Source: Maniola hyperantus (taxonomy: Eukaryota > Arthropoda > Insecta > Lepidoptera > Nymphalidae). Taken from it: a DNA stretch of 64,000 nucleotides. Positions 46,601 to 57,765 of this stretch are shown here, piece by piece. The translations under genes and the position numbers were made by a program. Location of the stretch: contig NC_048549.1 in NCBI RefSeq assembly GCF_902806685.2, positions 14,153,594 to 14,217,593 of the forward strand. Reading direction: 5' to 3'. Below the pieces are notes generated by a model. It did not search any database. It was given only the letters and a program-made list of their open reading frames with translations, and was not told the origin of the DNA. Within the stretch, counting starts at the first letter, position 1. Every line of letters starts with the position of its first letter.

Positions 46601-49600
46601 TTCACTTGCCAACCTAGGCTTTGCAGTAATTGTACTGTAATTTTTACATGATCGCGAAGAGCATGTACATTTTGATTTGCTACCAGAAAATCGTCCAGGT
46701 AAACTAGAATTCTTATATTCCATCTTTCTCTTAATATTTGAGCCACCCAGTTTGTTAGCATAGAGAAAGTTTTGGGTGCCGTGCTCAGACCGAACGGCAG
46801 ACAGGACATTTCTAGCAATTCCCCGTCGTATACAAGGCGTAGAAAGCGCCTTTGGGACTTCTTTATTTTCACATGAAAGTAGGCTTGCATTATGTCTACT
46901 TTGCATAACCAGTCCTGGGGTTGAAGAAAATCTGGAATGCGGTGCATGTTTATCAAGTGAAATGGTTCTGCCACAACATAGTCGTTTAGTGCTTTGAGAT
47001 TGAATATCGGTCGGAATGACCCGTCGGGTTTTGGAACCAGAAACAGAGTGGAAAGGAAGCTTGGTGTGTGTGGCGCAAGCTTTAGTACCCGTTGTTTTTT
47101 CATTTTGTGTACCACAGCAGACATTTCCTCTGAGACAGGAGTGTGAAATGCCTTTCTGGTTATATTGGGAAACACAAGAGGTGGTTTTTGAAAGAATGGT
47201 ATTCGATACCCTTGAATTAACTTTTGTATAATTACTGGTGCACCCATTTTCTTCCATTGCGAAAGATAGTGCACTAGACGACCCGCTCGGAACGAGGTCG
47301 AGTCAATTTCTCCAATGTCCTCTGGAAGATTTGGACGCAGTCGATCGTCCCTTGTGACTTCCTCTTTCGGGCCGCGAGCCCCGGTTGTGAAAGGACTGTT
47401 TATCTTTAGAGTTATTACGATCGAATTCCTTTTTAGAGGATTGACCTTTGTAGAGATAATTGGTGTGCTGATATCCACCCCGCGAGGGTGGATTATATTG
47501 ATCATGCTGGCAAGTATGCGAGCATTGTACATGCCGAGTAGTTCCACGCGATGGAACGGCAATATTTTTAACGCCTTGCCCCCGCGAGGGGCGGCCGTTT
47601 AGTTGATTAGCATTTGACTGGGCAAATGTGTCCTTTTTTGGCCAAAAGGCTTTCTTAACTCCACCAGCCTTGTCCAAGGCTGAAGTAAATTGCTCTGAAT
47701 TAAATAGATGGGTAGCTGATGGTGGTATTTTATTTAATGAAGTCTTCACCAAAGGGTCACGAGCCTGGCTCGTGATAGTTTCACGGCGCATCTCAATGCT
47801 TTCTGCTCGGTGGCCGCACACTAATTGTAAAAGATCCGAAGAAATCTTATGAAACTCACCTTTTTGAAATATCTCTTCAACTTTTTCGGTAAATTGATCA
47901 GAATTTATATTAGTATTTTGCTTGGTCCAAGAAAGCAAGCTTCTTATAGCTTCTTGCAAGGCTACTTTTTGTTTTAAGATGCAGTATGTGATAGCTGCAT
48001 AAGCTTTATCTGCATTTGCCAGATGACGCAAGGTATCATACGTTTTTACCTCTTCGTTTGTTTCTAGGTTGATAAAACCTGGAGTATGATTATAGTTCTT
48101 TTGTGTTTCGGCGTATCTAACTTCAGACCAAGACGCGTCGCCTAAACGCTGAACGTCAAGTAACATTTTCAGAAATTTTTCGGATGTCTTCGGAACAGAT
48201 GGTTCCTTGAGTTTAGTTTCTATATCAAAAGTATAGTTCGAACACGAATTTTGACATTCCATTTCACCCTGTTGATCGTCAGGTGTGATATGTTCATAAA
48301 GTTCACCGCTAACTGGAGAAAAAATTTCATCATGATTAGCTGTTGAAAAAATGTGATTGCGTAGCTCACCGATCTCCTTAAATAGCTTGTCCATGTTATC
48401 TGTAATTCGTGATTTTCGCTCGCGCTTGTTTCGTTTACGCTGCCTGCGTGTTCGTTTTTGGCTCGAGGAAGAGCTAGAGCTACTACTGGACGAGCTGGAA
48501 CTGCTAGAGCGGCTTCGTGTCCGTTTGCGAGCCTGCCCACTCGGACCAGCCACAGCTTCCTTTACATTATCCATTACTGAAATTAACACTATGTTAACAA
48601 CAGCTAAAAATAGAATCTAAATACCATAATCTTTATTATTAGTAGTCAAAAACTAACTAGCAGCAACTGCAACTGCCGATCAGAGCTACAGGAATTCACA
48701 CTGTCAAATATTTGATATTTACATTTAAAATTAAGTTGATGTACGATATACAACACACCCACATAAGGGCAAAATTTAAAAGTGAAACGAAAGAAATACC
48801 GTTGTATGTTTGCGAACAACTGTTCTTAACACTTCCTAAAACTTTAAGCCTTATTGACTTGACTTATCTGTATCTGTGATTTATCTCTGATAAATGTAAT
48901 ATTTCAACAAAAATACGAATTACAACCATAATGTCGGTATGTAACAAAAATAAAATAAGAGGGTACTTGGTAGGACAGTACACGGCACATGGACGTAATC
49001 AGCGTTTCAAACGTTACATCGTGACAAGTACGTACAAAGTAGCGATTACAAGCAGTAAGTCACTACCTACTGGCTAAATTTTTTATAAATATTAAGTAGT
49101 GATCCGAACGGATAACCCGTTAAAAATAATGATCACGTACTAATTATATAAATGATAAGTACTTACTGCGAATTATTCACACAAATACACTTTATTACCA
49201 CACTTTTATAAAATAATTTTGCAATGTTGTGTATTGCTGTTGCAAGCTGTTGTTTCGACGGAAAACAAGACGCCAATGCAGCAATGGCCGCGCTGAGCTA
49301 TTTACGAAAACTTCGAGCGCGACACCGCCAGGTGGCGCCACAGAACCAGACGTGACGTCAATAAAAGTACGAAAACTGGCATGAAATCGACGGAAACGGA
49401 AATGCTACTCTCAATATAAAGCTTCCAGTTACGGTCAAGTTATTTAATATTACTATTTTTGCAAGTATAGTAGGTACTACTATGTATAATTAATAATTAC
49501 ACAAAATTAAGCGCACTAATTGTGATTTAAAAATCGGTTATAGTATAATCAACGGGTATAGTCGATCATGAAAGTTTAAAAATCGGTTATAATATAATCT

Positions 49601-52600
49601 GCGGGTATAATCGATCATGATTACCAATTTAAATTACTTACCCATTTATATTTTTGATTCGTTATAATCACATATTTGCTTGAATTATTAATGACCTAAT
49701 CTAGAATTATTTGACTTGATGGTTATATAATTATAACTAAATAGATAATACAATACATTTAGTACAATGCATTTAGATATTTTGTTGTTTCGATCAAAAG
49801 ACTTTTCAATATTGACCTTTCTACTCAGAAGCAATATTATACTTTAATGTATAGACTGTTGGTACTTAGTACCTAGTACCTAGTTAATAATATATTATTT
49901 TTCTAGCTCACATCAGAATACGTCCCTATTAAATTGGAACCAAACTCACAAGTAGACGATAATGCATCGTCGAATCTTTTGCATCATTTACAGGTTAGAT
50001 TTTAATTATTTTTTCTTATAGTTAGAACTTATAGCTATATCATTTTTGGTTATATTCTAATCACATTAAGGGCTATTTTTTTCAACTAAATGCCAAATCA
50101 ACTTTAACTGATGAATAAATTTCCCAGGATGCGTAAGTGCATTTCCCCAGCGAAAAAAAAGGTTCGCATACGTCTAAAAGATTTTTTAAATAAAATACTC
50201 ATACGAAGCCTTGCATAGAAAAGTTGGCGGTATTACACCGCATGCCTTGAAGAGTACGCAAAAGCCGTTGGTCATAAGCTTGACCCACCTGGTCGTGTTG
50301 TTTGCCATCTCATGGACTATGATTGTGAGGCAATAGAGAGTGCTCATACTATATCACTAGAGCTGAGATTCTCTCCAGTGGCGTTAAAAAGTCACAATGG
50401 ACCCTAAGTGGTGGAAATGCTATGATTTTTATTACATTTTTAGATCCGTCCATTAGAAATAGAAATAATAGAATAGAAATACATATATTGGTTGATCCAA
50501 CACACGATAAACACAAATATTTACAAAAACCATTCCTTAAAATCTAATCCAACAAATAGGTACCTAGTGTCTACAATGTGTCGTGCCAATGAAAAGGCTC
50601 GAATTCAGCTGAATGTTGTGGATACACGATATTGTAACCACAACGCTGGTATTCTATTAGGGCTCAAACGAGGGAAGTCCTGGTTATTAGTATTATGTAC
50701 TTAAATTAAAAATTAAACTAAAAATAAAATAATATAAATAAGTGAAAATTCTGTTCTTTAATTACGTATATGTTACAATCAATTAATCAAATCAATCAAT
50801 TAATCAAATGAAACATAGTTTTTAGGTGAGTGGTTTTTTAGGGGTGGTTGTGTTGTTTGGACATACCTATAGTTTATTCTTATTTAGTAACATTGTACAA
50901 CCCAATTAGCCTTAGTGTCAATGTAGCTACACTTTTCCAGTGTGTTGAAGGCGCGCTGGAAGAACTGGTACCGGCGCCAGCCGCGCCCGCTGCCACGCCT
51001 GTCTGTGAACAACTGCCTTCCACCAACGATGCCTCCTTCGCGACACTAGAACCGGCCTCATACGCTACTGCTGTGGTAGGCGTATTCAAATTACTAATAA
51101 AATTAAATAGACAAATGGACACCACTCAGTTACCATAAAAAAAGAAGTCTATAAATCATGATCTATTTGGCCGTACGAATTACCGCCTCAGGTTTGCTTT
51201 CACAGTCACTCCATCGTGCGAAATAGCAATGAACAGCCTATACGCAAAGTGCAGACATACCCTCTCCACTTCTCTTTCAAAGCTCTTTACCACCAACCAC
51301 TAATTTTACATTTTTCCATTTTACTCGCTCAAGAGTCCAAGAGCACACTGTAATCACTAGAATCTGCGCGGATTTAAACCCTAAATATTGCGCTATAATT
51401 TCATTGTCATACTAGCATCTAGCATTAGCTTTACGCTAAGTTGGTTTACAATATTTGTGAAGAATAAGAAATTACATGGTAACAATGCTTGCCTTACGCC
51501 ATTTTGTTTCACATTTTAGGGATCATCACTCATTGACAGGCATATACAAATGATGAGCACCACTGAAGTGGCTGATTCAGCGGACTTTGTACCTCTGATG
51601 GCCATCAAAGATGAACCCTCATCGGAAGGAGGTTCGTTAGTATTTAGAAAATTAGGTAGTTATATCCCTGATGGTAATATATTGGTTTTATAAATGAAAT
51701 AATAAGTTTTATAAATGATACGAGAAAAACTGCTTGAAATATCAATATACAGTACAGTAATAACAAAATCGGCATAAGTATTTGAATGCGTTCTTACGAT
51801 TTTGCTATTTTCACACAATTAACGAGCTTTCCACAATTGGTCCTAGTATAGTTTTGATCAAATGATCATTAAATTCGGACAAATTGCAATTACAGAGCAG
51901 CAACACTTAAGTGGCGATTATTTTGCAACCTTTAAACCTTTTTAAACGGTCCAATTATAATTTTGAAACAATGGTTATTGGAAATAACTAAATCGTAATT
52001 CTAGGTTCTAAGGCACAAACAATTTAGAAGCGATTAATATTCGATTGCGATCAAAATCGGCTCAAGTATAATTTTTAACCTATGATTATTAAATACGACC
52101 AAATTGCAATTTCAGAGCAACAACATTTAAGCGGTGATGATACAAGCGATTCAAGCGGTCCACCGCACGAGTCCTTAAGTCGCGGCAGTCCTAAGAGCTG
52201 GACTCAACAGGACATGGAGAAAGCTTTAGAAGCTTTGAGGAAGCATAATATGAGTTTAACAAAAGTACGTGAAAAATAAATAGTTTTACTTGAGATAGTT
52301 GAAACGGGTTATTTCACGTACCATGGCGTACCTATAGTTGGCGTCAGGTAAAAATGATTGATTGATTTATGAATGATTTATTGATTAAAGTAAGGAGTGC
52401 TTACTGCGGTGCCACACTCAAAAGAGTGTGGTGCACAGTCATCTCCTCCACTTCCTTTAGAGCTCTTTTTACTTATCTAACGCTAACTAAATAAAGGTTT
52501 ATGGACTATAGATAAATAAAGACTTTGTTGGTCAATACTGGTTTAATAAGTGAAATAAATTAAAGAGTGCAAGAGTATATTTGAAGACCTGGACATAGGT

Positions 52601-54884
52601 AACTTTTTATCCCGAAAAATCAAAGAGTTCCCATGGCCCACGGGTGTTAAACCTAAATCCATGCGGACGAAGTCATGGGCTGGATTGTATGCAACAAGTG
52701 GTACGCAAGAGGCATTCAAGTGATGCTGGTAACTGCAATGCATGCCAGGTTTTATTAGTTAGCACTAAAATAACCACTGGTAATAAAACTTAATCTCAGT
52801 ATACCAATTTACAATACTTAGATCACATCATTATTATAAATTCCAGGCATCCGCAACCTACGGTATACCGTCTACGACCCTCTGGCAGAGGGCACATCGG
52901 CTAGGCATCGACACTCCGAAAAAAGAAGGCGCGTCTAAATCCTGGAGCGAGGCGGACTTGCGAGGGGCGTTGCACGCACTGAGAGCGGGTGCTATAAGTG
53001 CCAACAAAGCTAGCAAGGCTTATGGTAAGATAATGTTCGGAAGTTTTTTAAATTGCAATCAGACACAATCATGCTTATTGAAAATCAATAATGAGGTCTA
53101 GGTTGAAGCGTGCTTGCTTAGAAGATGTTAGATGCTTATACACTTTTGCCTTCAAAGTATTTCCATATACCTACGTTATCCCACAAATGTTGGTTGAGAG
53201 TCATTTCATACAGTAGGTAGGTATTTAAGAAAATGGGTCCAGTCGTTAATTTGTTTAAAGACTTCTCTTTGTACAATCCAGAATATATTATCTACTCCAG
53301 GAATCCCTAGCAGTACTCTGTACAAGATAGCTCGTCGCGAAGGTATCCGCCTGGCAGCGCCTTTCAACGCCGCCCCAACTGCTTGGAGACGCGCGGACTT
53401 GGAGCGAGCTTTACAAGCTATTCGATGTGGTGCCGCTTCCGTGCAACGAGCCGCCACGCAGTTCGGAATACCCACAGGTAGCGTACAGTCCATAACAGTA
53501 CTCTGTACAAGATAGCTCGTCACGAAGGTATTCGCCTGGCAGTGCCTTTCAACGCCGCCCCGACCGCCTGGAGATGCGCGGACTTGGAGCGAGCTAAGAT
53601 ATTCAAGATAGCGCCGCCTCCATGCAACGAGCTTCCACGCAGTTTGGAATATCCACAGGTAGAATACAGTCATGTGCACATAATTTAGAATGACTACTTA
53701 CTTCATAGCAAATGTAGAAAACAATTTGTTATACATTGTCGTAAAAAAGATGGGCAACTGTATAGCTATAGGTTAATTATCCTACTAATATTTAATTTTA
53801 TCTAATAGAAAAAATCATTTTTGTGTTGAATCGTTAGTAATATTAGTACTCCAATGCTGATAATTGAATTTTTAATTTCATACTAAGTTTCTTAATGTTT
53901 CTTTTTACAGGAACTCTGTATGGGCGATGCAAGCGAGAAGGCATCGAGCTGTCACGCTCTAACCCCACTCCGTGGTCAGAAGATGCTATGGGAGAAGCTC
54001 TGGAAGCTGTTAGGTATATTTTTTAACATACACATTGAACATAATATCTAAATGCCGAAGTTTTACGATACGAAAGAATTAAATAATAATAGATAAGTTT
54101 TAATTGATTTCTTAAATCATTTTTATTATTATTTTTATCTTTATAGTTATTTAAAAAAAAATGAAGAAGGGAAGACAATATTCCTAATTCATCGGCTTTT
54201 TCAGACTTTCCTGTTTGCCTGTAGTAAAATTGCAAAAGGACTTTTGTCGTTCATCAACATCATGTGAGAATTTCATGAGACATTATTGATAATATCTACC
54301 ATAATCATAATATCTATTTATATTTTATTTTTCAGAGTAGGTCAAATGTCCATAAACCAAGCAGCGATCCACTATAACCTGCCTTACTCATCTTTGTATG
54401 GACGCTTCAAACGCTGCAAATATCAATCTGTACAGGTTAGTATTACCACTTATTTATTATAACTAGCTGATGCCCGCGAGAGAAGCTATGAGCATTATGA
54501 GCTTTACAACATGTGAATAATCATTTATTTTGTTATCTCAAGTTTTGATTTTAATATCGACAGATTTTAAAATCAAACGTGCTTTAAACTTTGTTAATGT
54601 TTACGGCATGAGTAAGTTTATTACGTTTAACTAACCCAAGTTATAAAATGTCTTAAATTTTCAGAATAAATAAATCGGTTACTTAATAATTTCAGAACCA
54701 ACCAATCCAACAAGACATACCAATACACTCCGATACAGAAAACCAGCCACAAGACCTGTATTATCAACAGATGCCCCAAACCATGCTCACAGAGGATATA
54801 CAAAGCCCCTATATAAACGATATGGAGACCTCGCATATTCAGTACGCACAGATGTACTACAATCAGTGCAATGTATCCAGCTGA
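43651..54884 (+). CDS. psq: pipsqueak (psq), four Psq helix-turn-helix motifs, no BTB domain seen
   Basis: Nuclear DNA-binding factor of the GAGA-site/Polycomb network. Ten coding exons: 43651-43743, 49907-49993, 50941-51075, 51520-51631, 52116-52264, 52847-53024, 53301-53477, 53911-54013, 54336-54435 and 54696-54884. All have matching phases and give 440 aa. The N-terminal 165 residues are acidic and low in order (MPGSERLQVKCELPSDEEES). Psq motifs lie at about 170-213, 224-267, 280-322 and 332-372, each with the W...AL.A.R...S...A...(Y/F)GIP..TL pattern; motif 4 has YNLPYSSLYGRFKR. Each motif is split by an intron near its middle. The C-terminus is Gln/Tyr-rich. This corresponds to the short, BTB-less form of the Drosophila gene. 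Intron 1 contains a DIRS retrotransposon; introns 4 and 7 contain decayed exon copies. Confidence 0.93.
43811..44014. repeat. DIRS left inverted terminal repeat with outer end
   Basis: The outer 50 bases (43811-43860) are unique to this end; 43860-44014 is the inverted partner of 49272-49426, with about one mismatch per several tens of bases. It contains the ggaagctttatattgagagt start and a gcgccacctggcggtgtcgc palindromic segment. Confidence 0.88.
44044..44140. repeat. DIRS internal complementary region
   Basis: 44044-44106 is the reverse complement of the left outer end (43805-43866), and 44101-44140 is the reverse complement of the right outer end (49409-49449). The two parts overlap at the six bases TATTAA. 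This is the template that lets the element complete and circularise its ends. Confidence 0.9.
44468..45451 (-). pseudogene. DIRS tyrosine recombinase, broken by one in-frame stop
   Basis: Begins at ATG 45451, overlapping the RT frame by 25 bases, and runs in one frame to 44468 (about 328 codons). It is interrupted by TAA at 45287-45289, after residue 54 of the frame. Family features visible: the arginine box SGRRIHDL, the conserved RSAVASKSWW block, LARGNWRS, and the catalytic-tyrosine end FQKFYRRE. The residue three before the second arginine (GSIR) is Gly, where many recombinases have His. The stop could be decay or, less likely, read through. I do not present the joined protein. Confidence 0.85.
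45427..47562 (-). CDS. DIRS reverse transcriptase-RNase H polyprotein
   Basis: An open frame of 711 codons whose first codon is TTG; the first ATG is at 47532. It overlaps the gag end (47303) by about 260 bases, so it may be expressed by frameshift or reinitiation. Motifs: VPKPDGSFRPIFNLKALN, KVDIMQAYF (catalytic Asp), LPFGLSTAPKTF, and the active-site box VYLDDFL. The RNase H part has VTDASDQAWG, EMLAILHAL, QCDNKTAVAHL and NNHADHLSR. The C-terminal 150 residues (VVDLFASEKAH, WVFPPPFLIPRVL) match the region found after RNase H in DIRS-like elements. No internal stop. Confidence 0.9.
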   Translation of the reverse strand: MPFHRVELLGMYNARILASMINIIHPRGVDISTPIISTKVNPLKRNSIVITLKINSPFTTGARGPKEEVTRDDRLRPNLPEDIGEIDSTSFRAGRLVHYLSQWKKMGAPVIIQKLIQGYRIPFFQKPPLVFPNITRKAFHTPVSEEMSAVVHKMKKQRVLKLAPHTPSFLSTLFLVPKPDGSFRPIFNLKALNDYVVAEPFHLINMHRIPDFLQPQDWLCKVDIMQAYFHVKIKKSQRRFLRLVYDGELLEMSCLPFGLSTAPKTFSMLTNWVAQILRERWNIRILVYLDDFLVANQNVHALRDHVKITVQLLQSLGWQVNFEKSILSPQKSIIYLGILWRPWHNLKILPREKSDVIIGNVSQILKETKVTVKELQKIIGLLNFASFVVPRGRLNHRHLLLFKNTLPDRSSKTYPLPPAAISEIIWWKENCQLSTPLHYPPPIYFLVTDASDQAWGALLNNLPLSGTWSREEQALQSNQKEMLAILHALQNQAYFLRHSSILIQCDNKTAVAHLRREGGTKSLPLLEITFKILKLLDQHQIHHSIQYIPGRYNNHADHLSRHRQPPEWHLLPTCVEMVFAKWGIPVVDLFASEKAHVVHNYVSRDLMDPQALFHDAFSVPWNFPLAWVFPPPFLIPRVLTHLNRSTGIFLMVVPRWKKVFWRADLKARALAAPLTLRNLHRFLIDTATGLPPPKIEDIVLEVWKCGGGLRK
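47303..48574 (-). CDS. DIRS gag-like protein
   Basis: ATG at 48574, about 424 aa. The N-terminus has an Arg run, then a serine run of about 20 residues at roughly 27-45 (coded by alternating AGC/AGT/TCG/TCC), then Arg/Lys-rich sequence. The middle is helical and plain. The C-terminus is Gly/Arg/Ser-rich (SRGGYQHTNY, SRPERGSHKGRS), likely nucleic-acid binding. No classical zinc knuckle is present. Function is inferred from position before the RT frame. Confidence 0.75.
   Translation of the reverse strand: MDNVKEAVAGPSGQARKRTRSRSSSSSSSSSSSSSSSSQKRTRRQRKRNKRERKSRITDNMDKLFKEIGELRNHIFSTANHDEIFSPVSGELYEHITPDDQQGEMECQNSCSNYTFDIETKLKEPSVPKTSEKFLKMLLDVQRLGDASWSEVRYAETQKNYNHTPGFINLETNEEVKTYDTLRHLANADKAYAAITYCILKQKVALQEAIRSLLSWTKQNTNINSDQFTEKVEEIFQKGEFHKISSDLLQLVCGHRAESIEMRRETITSQARDPLVKTSLNKIPPSATHLFNSEQFTSALDKAGGVKKAFWPKKDTFAQSNANQLNGRPSRGQGVKNIAVPSRGTTRHVQCSHTCQHDQYNPPSRGGYQHTNYLYKGQSSKKEFDRNNSKDKQSFHNRGSRPERGSHKGRSTASKSSRGHWRN
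49272..49443. repeat. DIRS right inverted terminal repeat with outer end
   Basis: 49272-49426 is the inverted partner of 43860-44014. The outer piece (49427-49443, agttacggtcaagttat) is complementary to part of the internal region at 44101-44125. Confidence 0.88.
49527..49620. repeat. Tandem duplication of a unit of about 47 bp
   Basis: Two adjacent units share aaaaatcggttata, tataatc, cgggtata and tcgatcatga, with three or four differences. In psq intron 1, 80 bp right of the DIRS end. Confidence 0.75.
50000..50940. other. psq intron 2
   Basis: About 950 bp without an exon. A GC-balanced stretch at 50220-50420 has no long open frame and resembles no repeat of this window. Nothing else noted. 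Confidence 0.4.
51855..51960 (+). pseudogene. Decayed duplicate of psq exon 5 (5' part) in intron 4
   Basis: Resembles 52076-52180: gatcattaaattcggacaaa versus gattattaaatacgaccaaa, then a retained acceptor (aattacag) and cagcaacacttaagtggcga versus caacaacatttaagcggtga. After about 24 matching exon bases it diverges and meets an in-frame TAA (51943-51945 region). The Psq motif part of the exon is absent. If spliced it would enter in phase and end translation before any Psq motif. Confidence 0.7.
53486..53657 (+). pseudogene. Decayed tandem duplicate of psq exon 7 in intron 7
   Basis: Lies 10-20 bases after the real exon (53301-53477) and repeats most of it with its following intron start (cacag then gta). 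Differences include Arg to His and Arg to Cys changes. In the segment after gagcgagct, 21 bases are replaced by 17, which shifts the frame. The acceptor of the real exon was not copied. It is therefore a pseudo-exon that still ends in a donor-like site. Confidence 0.8.
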
Positions 54885-56799
54885 GACCATGCCTCCGCCG
54901 CACAGGGGCAATGACGACTAATTACATGAAACTATGATACATATTATGTTTAAATCTACTACATAACAAATTAAATTAACCAAGAGGTGACGTGGGATAT
55001 ATCAACTACCTCTACTGGGTATCGTGGGAACTATATCAAGTGGGGTATCATATGAAAGGTCTTCACTTGTACATTCTAAAACAGTTTTTTATTTATTTTT
55101 ATGCATCATAGGTTTTGAATTATCGTGCAAAATGTCGAAAAAATACGACTGTAGTATGGAACCCTCATTGCGCGAGTCTTCGATGAAAATCCCGCATCAC
55201 CTATATGACAATTAGTACTTGACCGTGTAAACGCTTTATAATTTTTCATAAATATTTTACCCGCTATACGTTTGCAGAATTTATAATAGGTACTTACTTG
55301 TACAGTAGCTCTAATTTTATAGCAGCAGGAATGGAATTATAATATTGTGTAGAAATATTATTATTCTTGTAGCCATTGTGATATAGGTTGATAAAATGTA
55401 ATGTTATAAAACGGTTAGTGATTGTACATTTTTATTATTTTACATTTTTTATAAGTTGTATTGTAGTTTCCAGTATCATAGAAATGCTAGAGAAAATATA
55501 CTGCCGTATTATGTAGATATTTAATAGTGTTAAAACTAGAACTATGTACTTAAATAAGTTATTACCTACTATATAATACTATCTTGGTTTATTTAATTAT
55601 GGTAATTTTACAGCAAGTACAATATTAGTATTTGTTTTAGCTACATACAATTTTTTTTTATAATTCGATACAAGTTAGCCCTTGACTGCAATCTCACCAC
55701 TCATGGTATAAATACAATACAAAACTATTATTTACCGACCGATTTTTCAGAAAACGGTCCCACGTTAATGCGCGTCAGGCGTTACGATTTACCTATCTTT
55801 ATTTGAAACATCAATAACAATTAAAAGTAGAAAAATATTATTTTAATAGATACTTAGTTATTTAACTGATCTAGCAATAATTATGATAATGTAAACTTTC
55901 TGTCCATAAACGATATACGTAATTTGTAATGTGATACAATAGAGCTAATATTAGTGTGGAGTCTCGAGGGATTCATACGTAGATAGAGTAATAAAGGTAG
56001 ATTGAAGTACTGTGTAACCGCGTATGAGATAGCGATAGCACGACGGAACGATGAATAACACGACAATTATTACCATTGTTTAGTAGTCAATATTTGTATT
56101 AACCGATCAACAATATTTGTATTAAACGTTTTTTATGTGAAAACAAGTAAATAACTAATGAGAAATACAATTACGCCACGGACTCTCATGGTTTGTTTTG
56201 CAACTAAAGTTGCATTCCTTGTATGTATTCTTGAAAAAAACCGGTTACACGATAAGGGACAAAAAATAGGTTAGCTGCGTCTCTGTTTAACACATTAGTA
56301 ACTTTATCTGTGCTCTCTTTTTAGTGTGAATGAGAAAGCAAACGTTCCTGTATCTACCTTTATTACTCAATCTACGGATTCATATGATAGGCGAAGTAAA
56401 ATAATGCGGCTATATACATAAGTTTGCACACAAGTTAAGGCATAATATATCTGAACTAGGTAAATTGATTGAAGTACTAGTGCTGCCATTTTCGCAATAT
56501 TCCGTACGAAAACAGGTAAAACTAAGTACCTACAGTGCGACAAGGATATCTTGGCGCGTAGTGAAAATCGGAACTAACGTTGCCGTAAAGTGTCCCCTTT
56601 GTTCTTGTTCGAATAGTCTTAGCCTTTGTTCTCCAACAGCGCCCCCCTGTCAATGTCATTCAAGTGCCATGAGAACCTTGTCGTATTGTACTTACTTTCA
56701 GTTATGTCAATTTACAAAGCGTAGCAAAGATAATCGTGTGCAATCGAATTAGCACCAGAGTATATTAAGAAACTAATACAGCTATCAGCTATCATATTT

Positions 56800-57010
56800 T
56801 TTTTTATAAAGAATATAAGCCTTTTCCCCTCCAATTAAGCGTAAAGCTTGTGCTAGGAGTTGGTACGACAAATAGTGCAACGGGTGGGATTTGAACTGGT
56901 GAACTTTCGGTTTTCAGTCTGCTCCCTAAGAGCCAGCGAGTGCCAGACACCGTTAAACTTTTAAACTTAAAGGGTGTTTGGCAGGGGGTTGCCACGACAC
57001 TTGTTTGGAA
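56800..57010 (-). mobile_element. tRNA-derived SINE
   Basis: Read on the - strand, a head region with tctggcactcgctggctctt (A-box-like) and agttcaaatcccac (B-box) leads to a tail ggaggggaaaaggcttatat and an A-rich end at about 56800. Not a functional tRNA: the two arms do not form a cloverleaf. Confidence 0.6.
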
Positions 57011-57765
57011 ACGCATGACATAATTTCTAATAATAGGTAAGATTCTGACTAAAACTATACTTAGATAAAAAATTAGACTTTATACTTTGACGTAAGATTT
57101 TGTACACCTTTGTTTCCTGTTATCTCCCAAAGCCACCATGATCCAAACTTCATAGACGTTGATCGTTTCTCCCTGTGATAACGAAGGTCTGGTACTTTCT
57201 GGCTTTCTCTCTATAGGTAGTAAACACCACTCGTGGCTAATTCTATTAAAACAATCTACCTACTCTAAACTCAATTGACCGGTCTAAATCTACTATCTAG
57301 TGAAAGAAAGAAAGAAAGAAAAAAACCGTTTATTTTTGAAAGCTGCACACACATTGCCATTTACCAGTTAAACCTACCTACGGGTTAGGTTATTCCGGCG
57401 CCTCTAATACTTGAGCAGTAAAATCAAAATACCTCAAGCAGAAGAAGCCCCGGAGTAAATGAGTGCTATCCTTTTTTAGACATTTAAGACCTGTCATTTT
57501 CATTTAGTTATGTACCTACGAAAGAATTAGTCACAAAATACTGCATTTCAAATAAAAAAAACCAACCGCGGTAATGCACGTTGTACACAATAAACTTATA
57601 GGTTTTTCTTTAAAATTTCATTTTCAGAAAATAAATTAAACGATATTATGTTTTGTTACTGATGTTAGTTTGACAGATAGAATATTGCGTGGCCGATGTT
57701 CTTATTTAAGACGTAGGTACCTATAGTACGTTAGTACTATTATATATTCTGTGGCTATAGGTAGA

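Larger units (their letters stand above)
43805..49449 (-). mobile_element. DIRS-type tyrosine-recombinase retrotransposon, nearly complete
   Basis: A 5.6 kb element in psq intron 1, opposite in orientation to psq. It has a gag-like frame (48574-47303), RT-RNase H (47562-45427) and tyrosine recombinase (45451-44468). The termini are inverted repeats: 43860-44014 matches 49272-49426. An internal complementary region at 44044-44140 joins the complements of both outer ends, the hallmark of DIRS elements. Both ends are bounded by the six bases TTAATA and no target duplication is visible, as expected for recombinase-mediated insertion from a circle. One in-frame stop interrupts the recombinase; the other frames are open. 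Insect genomes carry such elements in low numbers; assignment to a named subfamily was not possible. Confidence 0.92.

Noticed and set aside
45452..47257. A 600-codon open frame overlapping the DIRS reverse transcriptase in another - strand frame
   Set aside because: Only its last 54 codons resemble a protein family (the start of the recombinase). The rest is a low-complexity shadow of the RT frame.
43860..49426. Reading the DIRS inverted ends as LTRs of a Ty1/Ty3-type element
   Set aside because: The repeats are inverted, not direct, there is no DDE integrase or protease, and a tyrosine recombinase is present.
53206..53679. 157-codon - strand frame across psq exon 7 and its duplicate
   Set aside because: Antisense shadow of the Psq motif exon and its pseudo-copy; it has no domain of its own.
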